Shown here: positions 49,626 through 59,249 of the stretch, in pieces
Numbering within the stretch: position 1 is the stretch's first letter
How the letters are laid out: the number at the start of each line of letters is the position of its first letter
Notes under the pieces: model-generated
The model's database searches: none
What the model saw: only the letters and a program-made list of their open reading frames with translations
Told to the model about the DNA's origin: nothing
Made by a program: the position numbers and the translations under genes
Source: Cedecea neteri
Lineage (GTDB): Bacteria; Pseudomonadota; Gammaproteobacteria; Enterobacterales; Enterobacteriaceae
Reading direction: 5' to 3'
Length of the DNA: 64,000 bases
Assembly: GCF_000757825.1 (NCBI RefSeq)
Contig: NZ_CP009451.1
Span: 3,472,001-3,536,000, forward strand

Positions 49626-50981
49626 ATGCACGCCGACCCGGTTCGTATGGATGACCTGCCGCTTAATCGCTTTCATTTACGCATTGCCGGGCTGACCTTC
49701 GGCGCCCACCTGACGGACGGCTACGTGCTGGGCGTGATTGGCTTTGCGCTGGTGATGCTTACGCCGCAAATGGGCCTGACGCCGCTACAGGAAGGATTGG
49801 TAGGCGGTTCGGCGCTGTTTGGGCTGTTTCTTGGCAGCCTGGTGCTGGGCTGGATCTCCGATCATATTGGCCGGCAGAAAATCTTTAACTTCAGCTTTGT
49901 GCTCATCACGCTGGCCTCTTTTTTACAGTTTTTCGTGAGCAACGTGGAACAGCTGATCCTGCTGCGGGTGCTGATCGGCATCGGGCTGGGCGGCGACTAT
50001 TCTGTGGGCCATACCATGCTGGCCGAATTTGCCCCACGCAAACATCGCGGCGTGCTGCTAGGCGCGTTCAGCGTGGTCTGGACGCTGGGCTACGTGTTGG
50101 CAAGCCTGATTGGCCATTTAATGGTGGACAGCGGGGCGGATGCCTGGCGCTGGCTGCTGGCTTCCGCAGCGTTTCCCGCGCTGTTAATCACGTTCTTACG
50201 CTGGGGTACTCCGGAGTCACCCCGCTGGCTGATGCGCCAGGGGAGAGTGTCCGAGGCTCACCAGATTGTGCGTCGCTGCTTTGGCGAACATGTTGTTATC
50301 AGCGATGAAATTGCGGTGCCGACCTCCCGCCATCTTCGGACGTTGTTTTCCGAGCAATACTGGCGGCGCACCGCGTTCAATAGCCTGTTCTTTGTTTGCC
50401 TGGTTATTCCGTGGTTTGCGATTTACACCTGGCTGCCGTCTATTACCGGGCTGCTGGGTATGCAGGATGGTCTGACCGCCAGCCTGCTGCTGAATATGGT
50501 GCTGGTGGTAGGGGCGATTGCGGGCCTTGTGCTGACCCACCGCTGTTCTCGTCGCGGCTTTTTGATCGGCGGCTTTCTGGTGCTGTTCTTAAGCCTCACC
50601 GCGCTGGCGCTGGTGCCGGAACAACACGGCACGATCATCCTGTTGCTGTTCTTCATTTTTACCCTGACGATTTCAGCGGTCAGCAATCTGGTGGGCGTAT
50701 TGCCCGCCGAGAGTTTCCCGACCGATATTCGCTCGCTGGGCGTCGGTTTTGCGACTTCGATGAGCCGCTTCGGCTCGGCCATCAGCACCGGCCTGCTGCC
50801 GGTGGCGCTGGTCTCTTTCGGCGTGCAGAACACCATGCTATTGCTGAGCGCGGTTCTGATGCTGGGCCTGCTGGTTTCCGTTTTCTGGGCGCCGGAAACG
50901 CGAAATATGAGCCTCGTGACCGCATCCGGGAATAAAGAGCAGCCTCCGGGAGTTAACCATGAACATTCTGTTAGCCTTTAA
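49626..50981 (+). CDS. ygcS: MFS transporter YgcS
   Basis: A 451-residue major-facilitator transporter of the sugar/metabolite:H+ type, orthologue of E. coli YgcS (445). The conserved loop GWISDHIGRQKIF after helix 2 and GIGLGGDYSVGHTMLAEF are family marks, and about twelve hydrophobic segments are visible. It probably imports the substrate of YgcU/YgcW. The ygcR start lies 23 bases inside its 3' end. Confidence 0.9.
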   Translation: MHADPVRMDDLPLNRFHLRIAGLTFGAHLTDGYVLGVIGFALVMLTPQMGLTPLQEGLVGGSALFGLFLGSLVLGWISDHIGRQKIFNFSFVLITLASFLQFFVSNVEQLILLRVLIGIGLGGDYSVGHTMLAEFAPRKHRGVLLGAFSVVWTLGYVLASLIGHLMVDSGADAWRWLLASAAFPALLITFLRWGTPESPRWLMRQGRVSEAHQIVRRCFGEHVVISDEIAVPTSRHLRTLFSEQYWRRTAFNSLFFVCLVIPWFAIYTWLPSITGLLGMQDGLTASLLLNMVLVVGAIAGLVLTHRCSRRGFLIGGFLVLFLSLTALALVPEQHGTIILLLFFIFTLTISAVSNLVGVLPAESFPTDIRSLGVGFATSMSRFGSAISTGLLPVALVSFGVQNTMLLLSAVLMLGLLVSVFWAPETRNMSLVTASGNKEQPPGVNHEHSVSL

Positions 50982-51738
50982 GGCCGAGCCAGATCTCGCC
51001 ATGCTGGCGGAAAAAGACTGGCTGGCCGCGAAACATCAAGGGCTGGACACTTCGATAACTCGTCCTTGCCTGGGGGAAGATGAGCAGGCCGCCGCCGAGA
51101 TGATGCTGCGCCAGCCAGAGGGTATGAACCTCACGGGATTAAGTATTGGTAACGAACGTGCTGACAGCTTTCTGCGCCAGTTTAAGGCGCTGGGGTTCCA
51201 ACGGGCGGTGAGGCTGAAGCGGGAAGGTGAAATGACTTTTGCACCTGCCTCGGTTGCCGCTTTACTGGCGGCCTGGCAGCAGCAAAACCCTCAATCTCTG
51301 GTGCTGCTGGGGTCGCGCAGCGCCGAGGGCAACAGCGGCCAGACGGGGTTTTATCTGGCAGAACAGCTTGGCTGGCCGTGCTTCAGTCAGGTCTATGATT
51401 TTTCGGTGAATCAGACGCTACAGCAGGTTGAGCTGAAACAGCGATATGCTACCGGAAAACGCCGCCTTACCGTGCGGCTGCCTGCGGTATTGATGATTGA
51501 AAGCCGGGGAGAATATTGCCTGAGAACGCCGGGCCTGCGGCAAAAACTGGCGGTAAAGGCCTCGGACGTTGAGGTTTTGCCTGCGGAAACCTTGGGTGCC
51601 GAGGTAGCCACGCCTGCCCTGGTCGAACTGGATAACCCTCAGCGACAGCGCGGCGGCTTAATTATTCAGGGAAACGATGCGGGTGAGAAGGCCCGTAGCC
51701 TTTACCGCGACTGGCTACGTAAAAGGATGCAGCCATGA
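50959..51738 (+). CDS. ygcR: Electron transfer flavoprotein beta-subunit-like YgcR
   Basis: A 259-residue ETF beta (FixB-partner) homologue, equal in length to E. coli YgcR. Typical blocks are LLAFKAEPDLAMLAE at the start and VLLGSRSAEGNSGQTGFYLAEQLGW, an AMP/FAD-binding segment, in two pieces. It overlaps ygcS and ygcQ, so translation is coupled. With YgcQ it forms a two-subunit flavoprotein passing electrons from YgcU to YgcN. Confidence 0.9.
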   Translation: MNILLAFKAEPDLAMLAEKDWLAAKHQGLDTSITRPCLGEDEQAAAEMMLRQPEGMNLTGLSIGNERADSFLRQFKALGFQRAVRLKREGEMTFAPASVAALLAAWQQQNPQSLVLLGSRSAEGNSGQTGFYLAEQLGWPCFSQVYDFSVNQTLQQVELKQRYATGKRRLTVRLPAVLMIESRGEYCLRTPGLRQKLAVKASDVEVLPAETLGAEVATPALVELDNPQRQRGGLIIQGNDAGEKARSLYRDWLRKRMQP

Positions 51739-52601
51739 AAATTGCCCTGATCCTGCCCGAGTCCCGAAAAGCTGCCGTGCTGAACGAGTTCGGGAATTTT
51801 ATTTCGTGTAGCGAGACTGAAAAAGTCCAGCTTGAAGGCTGGCTGCTGCCGGAGACTGAATACAGCGAGCCGCTGCTGAACGCGTTATGCGCGCACTATG
51901 CTCAGTCCCCTGCAAATGTTTTGCTGTTTCCTTCAGGCTGGCAGGGCGCGGAGCTGGCAACCCGGCTGGCGTGCCGCCTGAAGGGGGAAGCCTGGAGTGC
52001 CGTCAGTGGGGTAAATATTACCCAAAAAACGGTGCACAAAAATGCCTGCGGCGGCGCGCTGGTGGCTACTCTCCGGCTGCAAAATAAACCCTGGTGCCTG
52101 AGCGTTGCGTCCTCGCCGGGCGCAGGGAACTGGCAGCCAGAGATAGAATATTCGCAGATTCCCGTAGCGGAACAGAAGCCTGCCTGGCTGGTTGAATGTA
52201 CGTCTATTGCTGAGGAGAGTGCGTCCGGGCTGGCTGAAGCCAGGCTTGTGCTGGCCGTGGGGCGAGGAGTAGGCAGCCAGCAGGCGATGGAACAGGTTGA
52301 AGCCTGCGCCAGCGCGCTGGGGATGGAAACCGGCGCGAGCCGGGAAGCGGTGATGCACGCCTGGTGCAGCATGGACAAGCTGTTAGGGATGTCCGGCACT
52401 CAGGTTGCCGCCGACGTTTGTATTGCCGCAGGCGTTTCCGGCGCACCTGCCTTTATCAGCGGCATTGCCCACAGCCGGTTTATCGTCGCTATTAACAGCG
52501 ACCCACAGGCGGCAATTTTTCGCCATGCCGACGTGGGGATTGTGGACGACCTGCTGCCGGTGTTAGCCGAGCTGCAAAACTGCGTCAGGGAAGATATTTA
52601 G
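51735..52601 (+). CDS. ygcQ: Electron transfer flavoprotein alpha-subunit-like YgcQ
   Basis: A 288-residue ETF alpha homologue (E. coli 286). The C-terminal FAD-binding domain shows AVGRGVGSQQAMEQVE, TGASREAV and GVSGAPAFISGIAHSR, with INSDPQAAIFRHADVGIVDD at the end. The ATG overlaps the ygcR stop by four bases. Its 3' end overlaps the convergent ygcP gene by 17 bases, so the two operons meet inside coding sequence without a terminator between them. Confidence 0.9.
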   Translation: MKIALILPESRKAAVLNEFGNFISCSETEKVQLEGWLLPETEYSEPLLNALCAHYAQSPANVLLFPSGWQGAELATRLACRLKGEAWSAVSGVNITQKTVHKNACGGALVATLRLQNKPWCLSVASSPGAGNWQPEIEYSQIPVAEQKPAWLVECTSIAEESASGLAEARLVLAVGRGVGSQQAMEQVEACASALGMETGASREAVMHAWCSMDKLLGMSGTQVAADVCIAAGVSGAPAFISGIAHSRFIVAINSDPQAAIFRHADVGIVDDLLPVLAELQNCVREDI

Positions 52602-53160
52602 CCAACTGCCAGACGCCGGTATTGGTGGTTGAGATAGCCAGCGCGCCGGCGTTCAGGGCGTTGTTAGCATCCTCCGCGTCACACACCAGGCCGCCCGCTA
52701 TCACCGGCAGGTCGATTTTCTCCGTCACCCACTTCATCACCTTCGGCATGCAGCCGGGCAGTATTTCAATGCAGTCCGGGTTTGACTGCGCGATCTGCTT
52801 ATCGATGTTGTGATAAGAGATAGAGTCGACGATAAACAGCCGGTGAATGGCAAAGAACCCCTGCGCCCTGGCCGCTTTCACCATCGGTGCCTTGGTGCTG
52901 ATCACGCCATCGGCCTGGGTCACCAGCTTCAGGAAGTTAATCACAATTTCTTTATTCGACGTGCCTTCCAGTAAATCGACGTGCACCAGCGCGTATTTGT
53001 TCGCTTTTTTAATCTGCTGCACGATGCCGGTAATCGTGCAGATATTGCCGTACAGCACGGAAATAACCTGGCAGTCGGACTCCAGCGCCAGCTGCAGGCT
53101 CTGGTTATCTTTTACCGCTGCAATCAGCGGATGTTGTTTGAGTAGGGACATCAGGGACAC
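52585..53160 (-). CDS. ygcP: YgcP, GlpP-family antiterminator
   Basis: A 191-residue protein of the GlpP family (Pfam G3P_antiterm). Bacillus GlpP binds glycerol 3-phosphate and prevents termination in the glpD leader. Family blocks visible here: AAVKDNQSLQLALESDCQV, HVDLLEGTSNKEIVINFLKL, DGVISTKAPMV, RLFIVDSIS, CIEILPGCMPKV and PVIAGGLVCDAEDANNAL. The GTG at 53160, eight bases after GGAG, gives the E. coli length; an internal ATG at 53151 would lose three residues. It is the last gene of ygcN-ygcO-ygcP. The two leader terminators at 46.9-47.2 kb are natural targets; the RNA-binding role here is inferred. Confidence 0.85.
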   Translation of the reverse strand: MSLMSLLKQHPLIAAVKDNQSLQLALESDCQVISVLYGNICTITGIVQQIKKANKYALVHVDLLEGTSNKEIVINFLKLVTQADGVISTKAPMVKAARAQGFFAIHRLFIVDSISYHNIDKQIAQSNPDCIEILPGCMPKVMKWVTEKIDLPVIAGGLVCDAEDANNALNAGALAISTTNTGVWQLAKYLP

Positions 53161-53173
53161 AGCTTGAACTCCA

Positions 53174-53446
53174 TTAACCAAAGCGTAATTGGATGCCGCA
53201 GCCGGCGGGCGGGTAGCGCCAGCGGCTGAGGGTTTGTTCGTCGCAAAGCAGGCGGCATGTGCCGCACTCCAGGCAGCCGGTATTATCAATCTGCAGGCTG
53301 CCGTCTTCCTTCTGGCGGTATAACCCTGCGGGGCAGGCGCGTACCAGCAGGGCAAGGCTTTCTCTGTCGGGGCTGTCTGCAGGAACAATGTGCGGTTTCT
53401 CTGCGGGTTGCCAGGCGTTCTTTGCCAGTTTCTCATGCAGGTTCAC
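53174..53446 (-). CDS. ygcO: Ferredoxin-like protein YgcO (FixX type)
   Basis: A 90-residue FixX-type ferredoxin (E. coli 86). Cysteines lie in RACPAGLY and in GCLECGTCRLLCDE, a pattern for one iron-sulfur cluster. FixX-like proteins act with FixC-like ETF:quinone oxidoreductases, here YgcN, encoded directly upstream with a four-base overlap. It probably relays electrons from the ETF toward the membrane quinone pool. Confidence 0.88.
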   Translation of the reverse strand: MNLHEKLAKNAWQPAEKPHIVPADSPDRESLALLVRACPAGLYRQKEDGSLQIDNTGCLECGTCRLLCDEQTLSRWRYPPAGCGIQLRFG

Positions 53447-54717
53447 AGGCTGCGTCCTCCGTGAAAAATGTCTTTAACCAGCCGGGAAATACCGGCCCTG
53501 CGGGCATGCTTCCACAGCAGGCTGCCGAGGCGGGGTGGCGGTGAACTTTGGGGATCAAAGATATCACGCTGCAGCTCGGCCAGCAGGTGCGGATAGTCCT
53601 GAAACAGCCCTGGCGTTTGTAAAAAATCGGGCATTTTGCGGTAGCGCTCCAGCACACCCCACAGCGTAGTGCGCTCCAGCTGCTGGCGATAAACCTGATT
53701 AAGATCGACACTTTCATTTTCCTGCAGCGCTTGAATCAGCGTTTGTGCCGCCGCTTTTGCCGAAAGCGCAGCCAAATCCATGCCGCGCACGGTGAAGCCG
53801 GTATTGATACAGAAACGGGCGCTATCGCCCACCAGCAAATAGCCTGGGCCGGCCAGGCGTTCGGGGAGCCCGTTCAGGCCGCATTCAGGAATGAGATGGG
53901 CGCCGTATTCCACCAGCTCGGCGCGGCGTAAAAGCGGGCGCAGCGTTGGGTGCTGTTTGAAGTTTTCCAGCAGGTCAGGAAGCGCTGCGGAGGAAGCCCG
54001 GAGTGAAGATAGGGGGCAAACGATGCCGACAGAAAGCGTATCGTTATTGGTATAGAGAAAACCACCTGCGGGCTGCTCGCCGCAGACGCCACCGGTGAAC
54101 AGCCAGGCCGCGCCTTCGTTACCTTCGAGGGCAAAACGGTTTTCCAGATCTTCTTTCGGCAGCGCAAGCACTTCCTTAACGCCGACCGCAACACCGTGCT
54201 CGGGCAACTTGTTCAATAGCTTATGCTGCTCTGCCAGCAGGGTATTGGCACCTTCGGCAATAACCACGGCTCTGGCGCTCAGCACTTCTCCGTCAATCAC
54301 TACGCCGCTCACCACGCCGTTTTCGACATGCAGGCCATCGACCTGGGTAGACGCCAGGCACTGGGCTCCGGCTTGTTCAGCCTGCTGGAACAGCCACGGA
54401 TCGAGACGTGCGCGAAGCACGCTGTATGAAGAAGCCGTGGGCTGTTGAAAGCTGAGCGTAGTGGCGCTGTCCGGCGTCAGAGCGGAGAGTTTTTCATGGG
54501 TAATACAGCGCTCAAGCGGGGCAGTACGAGAAAAGTCAGGAAAGAGATCGTCAAACGCGGCGGTGTAAAGCCTGCCGCCCGACAGGTTTTTGCCTCCGGG
54601 CTGGCTTGCCCGCTCAACAAGCAGAACATTTAGCCCGGCGCGCGCGCACTCTGCCGCGCAGCAGGAGCCTGCGATCCCTGCACCTACGACGATAATATCG
54701 AAATCTGTAGTGGCCAT
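53443..54717 (-). CDS. ygcN: FAD-dependent oxidoreductase YgcN (FixC-like)
   Basis: A 424-residue flavoprotein of the FixC/ETF:quinone oxidoreductase family. The N-terminal dinucleotide loop is IIVVGAGIAGSCCAAECARAG, written in overlapping family form, and GDSARFCINTGFTVRGMDLA lies in the second FAD segment. It is expected to accept electrons from the ETF YgcRQ and pass them with YgcO to quinone. I use the ATG at 54717; a GTG three codons upstream is possible. First gene of ygcN-O-P. Confidence 0.88.
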   Translation of the reverse strand: MATTDFDIIVVGAGIAGSCCAAECARAGLNVLLVERASQPGGKNLSGGRLYTAAFDDLFPDFSRTAPLERCITHEKLSALTPDSATTLSFQQPTASSYSVLRARLDPWLFQQAEQAGAQCLASTQVDGLHVENGVVSGVVIDGEVLSARAVVIAEGANTLLAEQHKLLNKLPEHGVAVGVKEVLALPKEDLENRFALEGNEGAAWLFTGGVCGEQPAGGFLYTNNDTLSVGIVCPLSSLRASSAALPDLLENFKQHPTLRPLLRRAELVEYGAHLIPECGLNGLPERLAGPGYLLVGDSARFCINTGFTVRGMDLAALSAKAAAQTLIQALQENESVDLNQVYRQQLERTTLWGVLERYRKMPDFLQTPGLFQDYPHLLAELQRDIFDPQSSPPPRLGSLLWKHARRAGISRLVKDIFHGGRSL

Positions 54718-54794
54718 CCCGTGCACCTTTTAGTTGCGACGGAGTAGCTTACCAAAGCGGGAAGAAAATTAGCTTGATGAGGTGCGCAGACGGG

Positions 54795-54824
54795 AAAAGT
54801 CCGGCGTGATTTCCGGACTTTTTT
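54795..54824. terminator. Hairpin between queD and ygcN
   Basis: AAAAGTCCGG, an 8-base loop and CCGGACTTTT form a perfect ten-pair stem, followed on the plus strand by TT and on the minus strand by CCCG. It ends queD transcripts on the minus strand, though the U-tract there is short. Some read-through into ygcN is possible; I see no clear ygcN promoter. Confidence 0.7.
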
Positions 54825-54829
54825 CGTTC

Positions 54830-55195
54830 TTATTCACCGCGGTAAACGCAGCCGGCGGTGCAGGTTTCTTTGATCATCACCGCGCTCAAAAGCGGAACGA
54901 CGGGCTTCATCTGATCCCAAATCCATTTCGCCAGCACTTCGCTGGTTGGGTTTTCAAGCCCTGGGATATCGTTCAGATAATAGTGATCGAGGCGATCGTA
55001 AGTCGGCTTAAACGCCGCCTTCAGCTCGGAAAAGTCCATGATCCAGCCGGTATAGGGATCTACCTCGCCGGTAATTTCCAGGCGCACCATAAAGGAGTGG
55101 CCATGCAGGCGACCGCATTTGTGGCCTTCCGGCACGTGCGGCAGGCGGTGAGCGGCTTCGAAGGTAAAATCTTTAAACAGGGTGGTGGACATCAT
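54830..55195 (-). CDS. queD: 6-carboxy-5,6,7,8-tetrahydropterin synthase QueD
   Basis: QueD converts dihydroneopterin triphosphate to 6-carboxytetrahydropterin, the step before QueE. The 121 residues are almost identical to E. coli. Zinc-ligand histidines lie in EAAHRL and CGRLHGHSF. The catalytic cysteine is C27 in [10 protein letters not shown] and the aspartate-histidine pair lies in [11 protein letters not shown]. It is divergent from cysJ. Confidence 0.97.
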   Translation of the reverse strand: MMSTTLFKDFTFEAAHRLPHVPEGHKCGRLHGHSFMVRLEITGEVDPYTGWIMDFSELKAAFKPTYDRLDHYYLNDIPGLENPTSEVLAKWIWDQMKPVVPLLSAVMIKETCTAGCVYRGE

Positions 55196-55497
55196 TCAAC
55201 TCTCTGGAATTCAAAAAACCGCCGCATGATAGCGGAATGGACTATTTTTCGCATTAACTAAACGGCCCGCGGCCCGGCTACATGCTGTAAGTAACGGTGA
55301 ATGAGCGAAAATCTTTTATTCATCAGTTAGTTAGTTAATCACTTTTAACACTATGATTTACCTGAAAAAACGATTAGTCGTTTTAGTTATTTATTATTTC
55401 CATCCCTTCTTTAATTGTTGATAACCTGCTGGTTAACCTTGACTCATTACAGTCTGTAAGCCCTTTTTTGCACTTTGCTACTGGAAGCTAAATACGT
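55196..55497. other. Control region between queD and cysJ
   Basis: About 300 A+T-rich bases that must hold the queD and cysJ promoters. CysB activation of cysJ is expected from the family, but I cannot place a CysB site with confidence. A short AACGATTAGTCGTT inverted repeat (around 55369) is the only symmetry I see. Confidence 0.5.
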
Positions 55498-57303
55498 ATG
55501 ACTTCTCAGGTTCCACCGAGCGCTTTGCTGCCGCTAACGCCGGACCAGCTGGCACGCCTTCAGGCGGCGACCACTGATTTTTCGACCACTCAGTTGGCCT
55601 GGCTGTCCGGCTACTTCTGGGGAATGATTAACCAGCAGCCTGGCGCTGTCGCGGCGGCTCCGGCCCCTGCGGCAGAAGTGCCGGTTATCACGCTAATTTC
55701 CGCTTCGCAGACCGGCAACGCGCGCCGCGTGAGCGAGCAGCTGCGTGACGACCTGCTGGCGGCGAAGCTGAACGTCAACCTGGTGAACGCGGGCGACTAT
55801 AAATTCAAGCAAATTGCCCAGGAAAAGCTGCTGATTGTCGTCAGTTCCACGCAAGGGGAAGGGGAGCCGCCGGAAGAAGCCGTGGCCCTGCACAAATTCC
55901 TGTTTTCGAAGAAGGCACCAAAGCTTAACGGTACCGCGTTTGCGGTCTTTGGCCTCGGCGACAGCTCCTATGAATTCTTCTGCCAGTCCGGCAAAGACTT
56001 CGACAGCAAGCTGGCGGAATTAGGCGGTGAGCGCCTGCTGGATCGCGTCGATACCGACGTCGAGTACCAGCCTGCGGCCCAGGAATGGCGTGGCAAAATT
56101 GTCGAACTACTGAAGTCTCGCGTACCGGCGGAAACCCCGGCTCAGGCGACCGCGACCGCCACTGGCGTGAGCAACGAAATTTTCACCAGCCCTTACAGCA
56201 AAGAAGCACCGTTAACCGCCACGCTCGCGGTTAACCAGAAGATTACCGGCCGCGATTCCGATAAAGACGTGCGCCACATCGAAATCGATCTTGCCGATTC
56301 TGGCCTGCGCTATCGGCCGGGCGACGCGCTTGGCGTCTGGTATCAGAACGATCCGGCGCTGGTGAAAGAGCTGACGGATTTGCTGTGGCTGAAAGGCGAT
56401 GAAAGCGTCACCGTTGACGGCAAAACGCTGCCGCTGAGCGAAGCCCTGCAGTGGCACTTCGAACTGACTGTGAACACCGGCAATATCGTTGAAAGCTACG
56501 CCCAGCTGACCCGCAACACGGCGCTGCTGGAGCTGGTGGGCGATAAAGCAAAATTACAGCATTACGCGCAGACCACGCCGATTGTGGATATGGCTCGCTA
56601 CGCCCCGGCGGAGCTGACGGCGGAACAGCTGGTTAGCCTGCTGCGCCCGCTCACGCCGCGTCTTTACTCAATCGCCTCTTCGCAGGCGGAAGCTGAAACC
56701 GAAGTTCACATTACCGTGGGCGCGGTGCGCTATGACATCGAAGGCCGTGCCCGCAGCGGCGGGGCTTCCGGCTTCCTGGCCGATCGCCTTGAAGAAGACG
56801 GCGAAGTTCGCGTGTTCATTGAGCACAACGATAACTTCCGCTTACCGGCAAACCCGGAAACTCCGGTCATTATGATTGGCCCCGGCACCGGTATTGCCCC
56901 GTTCCGCGCCTTTATTCAGCAGCGCGATAACGACGGCGCTAGCGGCAAGAACTGGTTGTTCTTCGGCAACCCACACTTCACCGAAGATTTCCTGTATCAG
57001 GTGGAATGGCAGCGCTACGTCAAAGACGGCCTGCTGACGAACATCGATTTAGCCTGGTCCCGCGACCAGCAGCATAAAATATACGTACAAGACAAACTGC
57101 GCGAGAAAGGCGCGGAACTGTGGCGCTGGATTCAAGAAGGTGCCCACATTTACGTCTGCGGCGACGCCAATCGTATGGCGAAAGACGTTGAACAGGCGTT
57201 ACTGGAAGTGGTGGCCGTCCACGGTGGCATGGATACCGAAGCGGCAGATGAATTTTTAAGTGAGCTGCGCGTTGAGCGCCGTTATCAGCGAGATGTCTAC
57301 TAA
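55498..57303 (+). CDS. cysJ: Sulfite reductase flavoprotein (alpha) subunit
   Basis: CysJ passes electrons from NADPH through FAD and FMN to the CysI heme subunit, reducing sulfite to sulfide in the cytoplasm. The 601 residues match E. coli (599). An N-terminal flavodoxin domain ([15 protein letters not shown] near residue 68) precedes the FAD and NADPH domains ([33 protein letters not shown]). It shares one base with the cysI start. Confidence 0.97.
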   Translation: MTSQVPPSALLPLTPDQLARLQAATTDFSTTQLAWLSGYFWGMINQQPGAVAAAPAPAAEVPVITLISASQTGNARRVSEQLRDDLLAAKLNVNLVNAGDYKFKQIAQEKLLIVVSSTQGEGEPPEEAVALHKFLFSKKAPKLNGTAFAVFGLGDSSYEFFCQSGKDFDSKLAELGGERLLDRVDTDVEYQPAAQEWRGKIVELLKSRVPAETPAQATATATGVSNEIFTSPYSKEAPLTATLAVNQKITGRDSDKDVRHIEIDLADSGLRYRPGDALGVWYQNDPALVKELTDLLWLKGDESVTVDGKTLPLSEALQWHFELTVNTGNIVESYAQLTRNTALLELVGDKAKLQHYAQTTPIVDMARYAPAELTAEQLVSLLRPLTPRLYSIASSQAEAETEVHITVGAVRYDIEGRARSGGASGFLADRLEEDGEVRVFIEHNDNFRLPANPETPVIMIGPGTGIAPFRAFIQQRDNDGASGKNWLFFGNPHFTEDFLYQVEWQRYVKDGLLTNIDLAWSRDQQHKIYVQDKLREKGAELWRWIQEGAHIYVCGDANRMAKDVEQALLEVVAVHGGMDTEAADEFLSELRVERRYQRDVY

Positions 57304-59015
57304 TGAGCGAAAAACACCCTGGCCCTCTGGTGGTCGAAGGCAAACTGGTCGACGCCGAACGGCTGAAGCGCGATAGCGATTTCCTGCGCGGCACCATTAA
57401 AGAAGATTTGCAGGATGGCCTGACCGGCGGTTTCAACGGCGACAACTTCCTGCTGATCCGCTTTCACGGCATGTATCAGCAGGATGACCGCGATATTCGC
57501 GCCGAACGCGCGGAGCAGAAGCTGGAGCCGCGCCACGCGATGATGCTCCGCTGCCGTCTGCCGGGAGGGATAATCACCACCCAACAGTGGCAGGCTATTG
57601 ATAAATTTGCCGAAGATAAGACTATCTACGGCAGCATCCGCCTGACTAACCGCCAGACGTTCCAGTTCCACGGGATCCTGAAGAAGAACGTTAAACCCGC
57701 GCATGAAATGCTGCACGAGGTTGGCCTGGACGCGCTGGCGACCGCCAATGATGTGAATCGCAACGTGCTGTGTACGTCTAACCCGGTGGAGTCTGAGCTG
57801 CACCAGGAAGCCTATGAATGGGCGAAAAAGCTTTCAGAGCACCTGCTGCCGCGCACCCGCGCCTACGCCGAAATTTGGTGGGATAAAGAAAAAGTTGCCA
57901 CCACGGATGAAGAGCCAATTCTGGGGCCGACCTATCTGCCGCGTAAGTTTAAAACCACGGTGGTGATCCCGCCGCAGAACGATGTAGATCTGCACGCCAA
58001 TGACATGAACTTCATTGCGATTGCAGAAAACGGCAAGCTGGTTGGCTTTAATCTGCTGGTTGGCGGTGGCCTGTCCATTGAGCACGGCAATAAAAATACC
58101 TATGCCCGCACGGCGAGCGAATTCGGCTACATTCCGTTGGAGCATACTCTGGCCGTAGCGGAAGCGGTGGTGACGACCCAGCGCGACTGGGGGAACCGTA
58201 CCGACCGTAAAAATGCCAAAACCAAATATACCCTTGAGCGCGTGGGCGTGGAGGTGTTTAAGGCGGAAGTTGAGCGCCGCGCCGGCATCAAGTTTGAGCC
58301 GACCCGCGCTTACGAATTCACCGGCCGTGGCGACCGTATCGGCTGGGTGAAGGGCATCGACGACAAATGGCACCTGACGCTGTTTATCGAAAACGGCCGT
58401 ATCCTGGATTACCCGGATCGCCCGCTGAAAACAGGCCTGCTGGAGATAGCCCGGATCCATAAAGGTGATTTCCGCCTGACGGCAAACCAGAACCTGATCG
58501 TCGCCGGCGTGCCGGAAAGCGAAAAGGCTAAAATAGAGAAGCTGGCTACCGGGCACGGGCTGATGAACGCGGTCACGCCGCAGCGCGAGAACTCGATGGC
58601 CTGCGTGTCTTTCCCTACCTGCCCGCTGGCGATGGCGGAAGCCGAACGCTTCCTGCCTGAGTTTGTCACCAAAGTTGAGCAGGTGATGGATAAACACAAG
58701 GTGCCGGATGAGCACATTGTGATGCGCGTCACCGGCTGCCCGAACGGCTGTGGCCGTGCGATGCTGGCCGAAATCGGCCTCGTGGGGAAAGCGCCGGGGC
58801 GCTATAACCTGCACATTGGCGGCAACCGTATCGGGACGCGTATTCCGCGTATGTACCGTGAAAATATCACGGAGCCGGAAATCCTCAGCTCGATTGACGA
58901 GCTGGTGGGGCGCTGGGCGAATGAGCGTGAGGCCGATGAAGGCTTTGGCGATTTCACTGTGCGCGCCGGGATTATTCGCCCGGTGCTCGACCCTGCCAGG
59001 GACTTGTGGGACTAG
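57303..59015 (+). CDS. cysI: Sulfite reductase hemoprotein (beta) subunit
   Basis: CysI holds siroheme coupled to a [4Fe-4S] cluster and does the six-electron reduction of sulfite to sulfide. The 570 residues equal E. coli. The cluster cysteines lie in [11 protein letters not shown] (near 434-440) and [10 protein letters not shown] (near 479-483). It is translationally coupled to cysJ. The downstream gap to cysH is enlarged by a ~200-base palindromic repeat. Confidence 0.97.
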   Translation: MSEKHPGPLVVEGKLVDAERLKRDSDFLRGTIKEDLQDGLTGGFNGDNFLLIRFHGMYQQDDRDIRAERAEQKLEPRHAMMLRCRLPGGIITTQQWQAIDKFAEDKTIYGSIRLTNRQTFQFHGILKKNVKPAHEMLHEVGLDALATANDVNRNVLCTSNPVESELHQEAYEWAKKLSEHLLPRTRAYAEIWWDKEKVATTDEEPILGPTYLPRKFKTTVVIPPQNDVDLHANDMNFIAIAENGKLVGFNLLVGGGLSIEHGNKNTYARTASEFGYIPLEHTLAVAEAVVTTQRDWGNRTDRKNAKTKYTLERVGVEVFKAEVERRAGIKFEPTRAYEFTGRGDRIGWVKGIDDKWHLTLFIENGRILDYPDRPLKTGLLEIARIHKGDFRLTANQNLIVAGVPESEKAKIEKLATGHGLMNAVTPQRENSMACVSFPTCPLAMAEAERFLPEFVTKVEQVMDKHKVPDEHIVMRVTGCPNGCGRAMLAEIGLVGKAPGRYNLHIGGNRIGTRIPRMYRENITEPEILSSIDELVGRWANEREADEGFGDFTVRAGIIRPVLDPARDLWD

Positions 59016-59021
59016 TTTTTA

Positions 59022-59226
59022 TCCCCTCACCCTAACCCTCTCCCCAAAGGGGAGAGGGGATTAACAGACAAAGAATACTGAATCTGGCTTTTCCCTCTCC
59101 CTATCAGAGAGAGCTGGGGAGAGGGAATCATTCGGTTTCCCCCCCTCCCTTCCAGGGAGAGTTGGGGAGAGGGAATCATTCGGTTTCCCCCCTCTCCCTT
59201 CCAGGGAGAGGGCCGGGGTGAGGGTC
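59022..59226. repeat. Composite palindromic intergenic repeat between cysI and cysH
   Basis: The ends are inverted (CCCTCACCC at 59024 and GGGTGAGGG at 59216). Inside is the palindrome CCCTCTCCCC-AAA-GGGGAGAGGG, followed by tandem copies, about 48 bases apart, of a unit containing GGGGAGAGGGAATCATTCGG. Ends and core match the 72-base repeat after relA, so this is a larger, partly amplified copy of the same family. It lies inside the cysJIH operon and could cause pausing or partial termination before cysH. Confidence 0.8.
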
Positions 59227-59249
59227 ATTTATCACTAAGTGAGGCATGT

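Noticed and set aside
53161..53436. N-terminal extension of ygcP to 283 codons
   Set aside because: The extra part reads ygcO out of frame; family length and a good ribosome site support the GTG at 53160.
59022..59226. Tandem palindromes as a possible CRISPR array
   Set aside because: Unequal units, no unique spacers, inverted outer ends; an intergenic repeat fits better.
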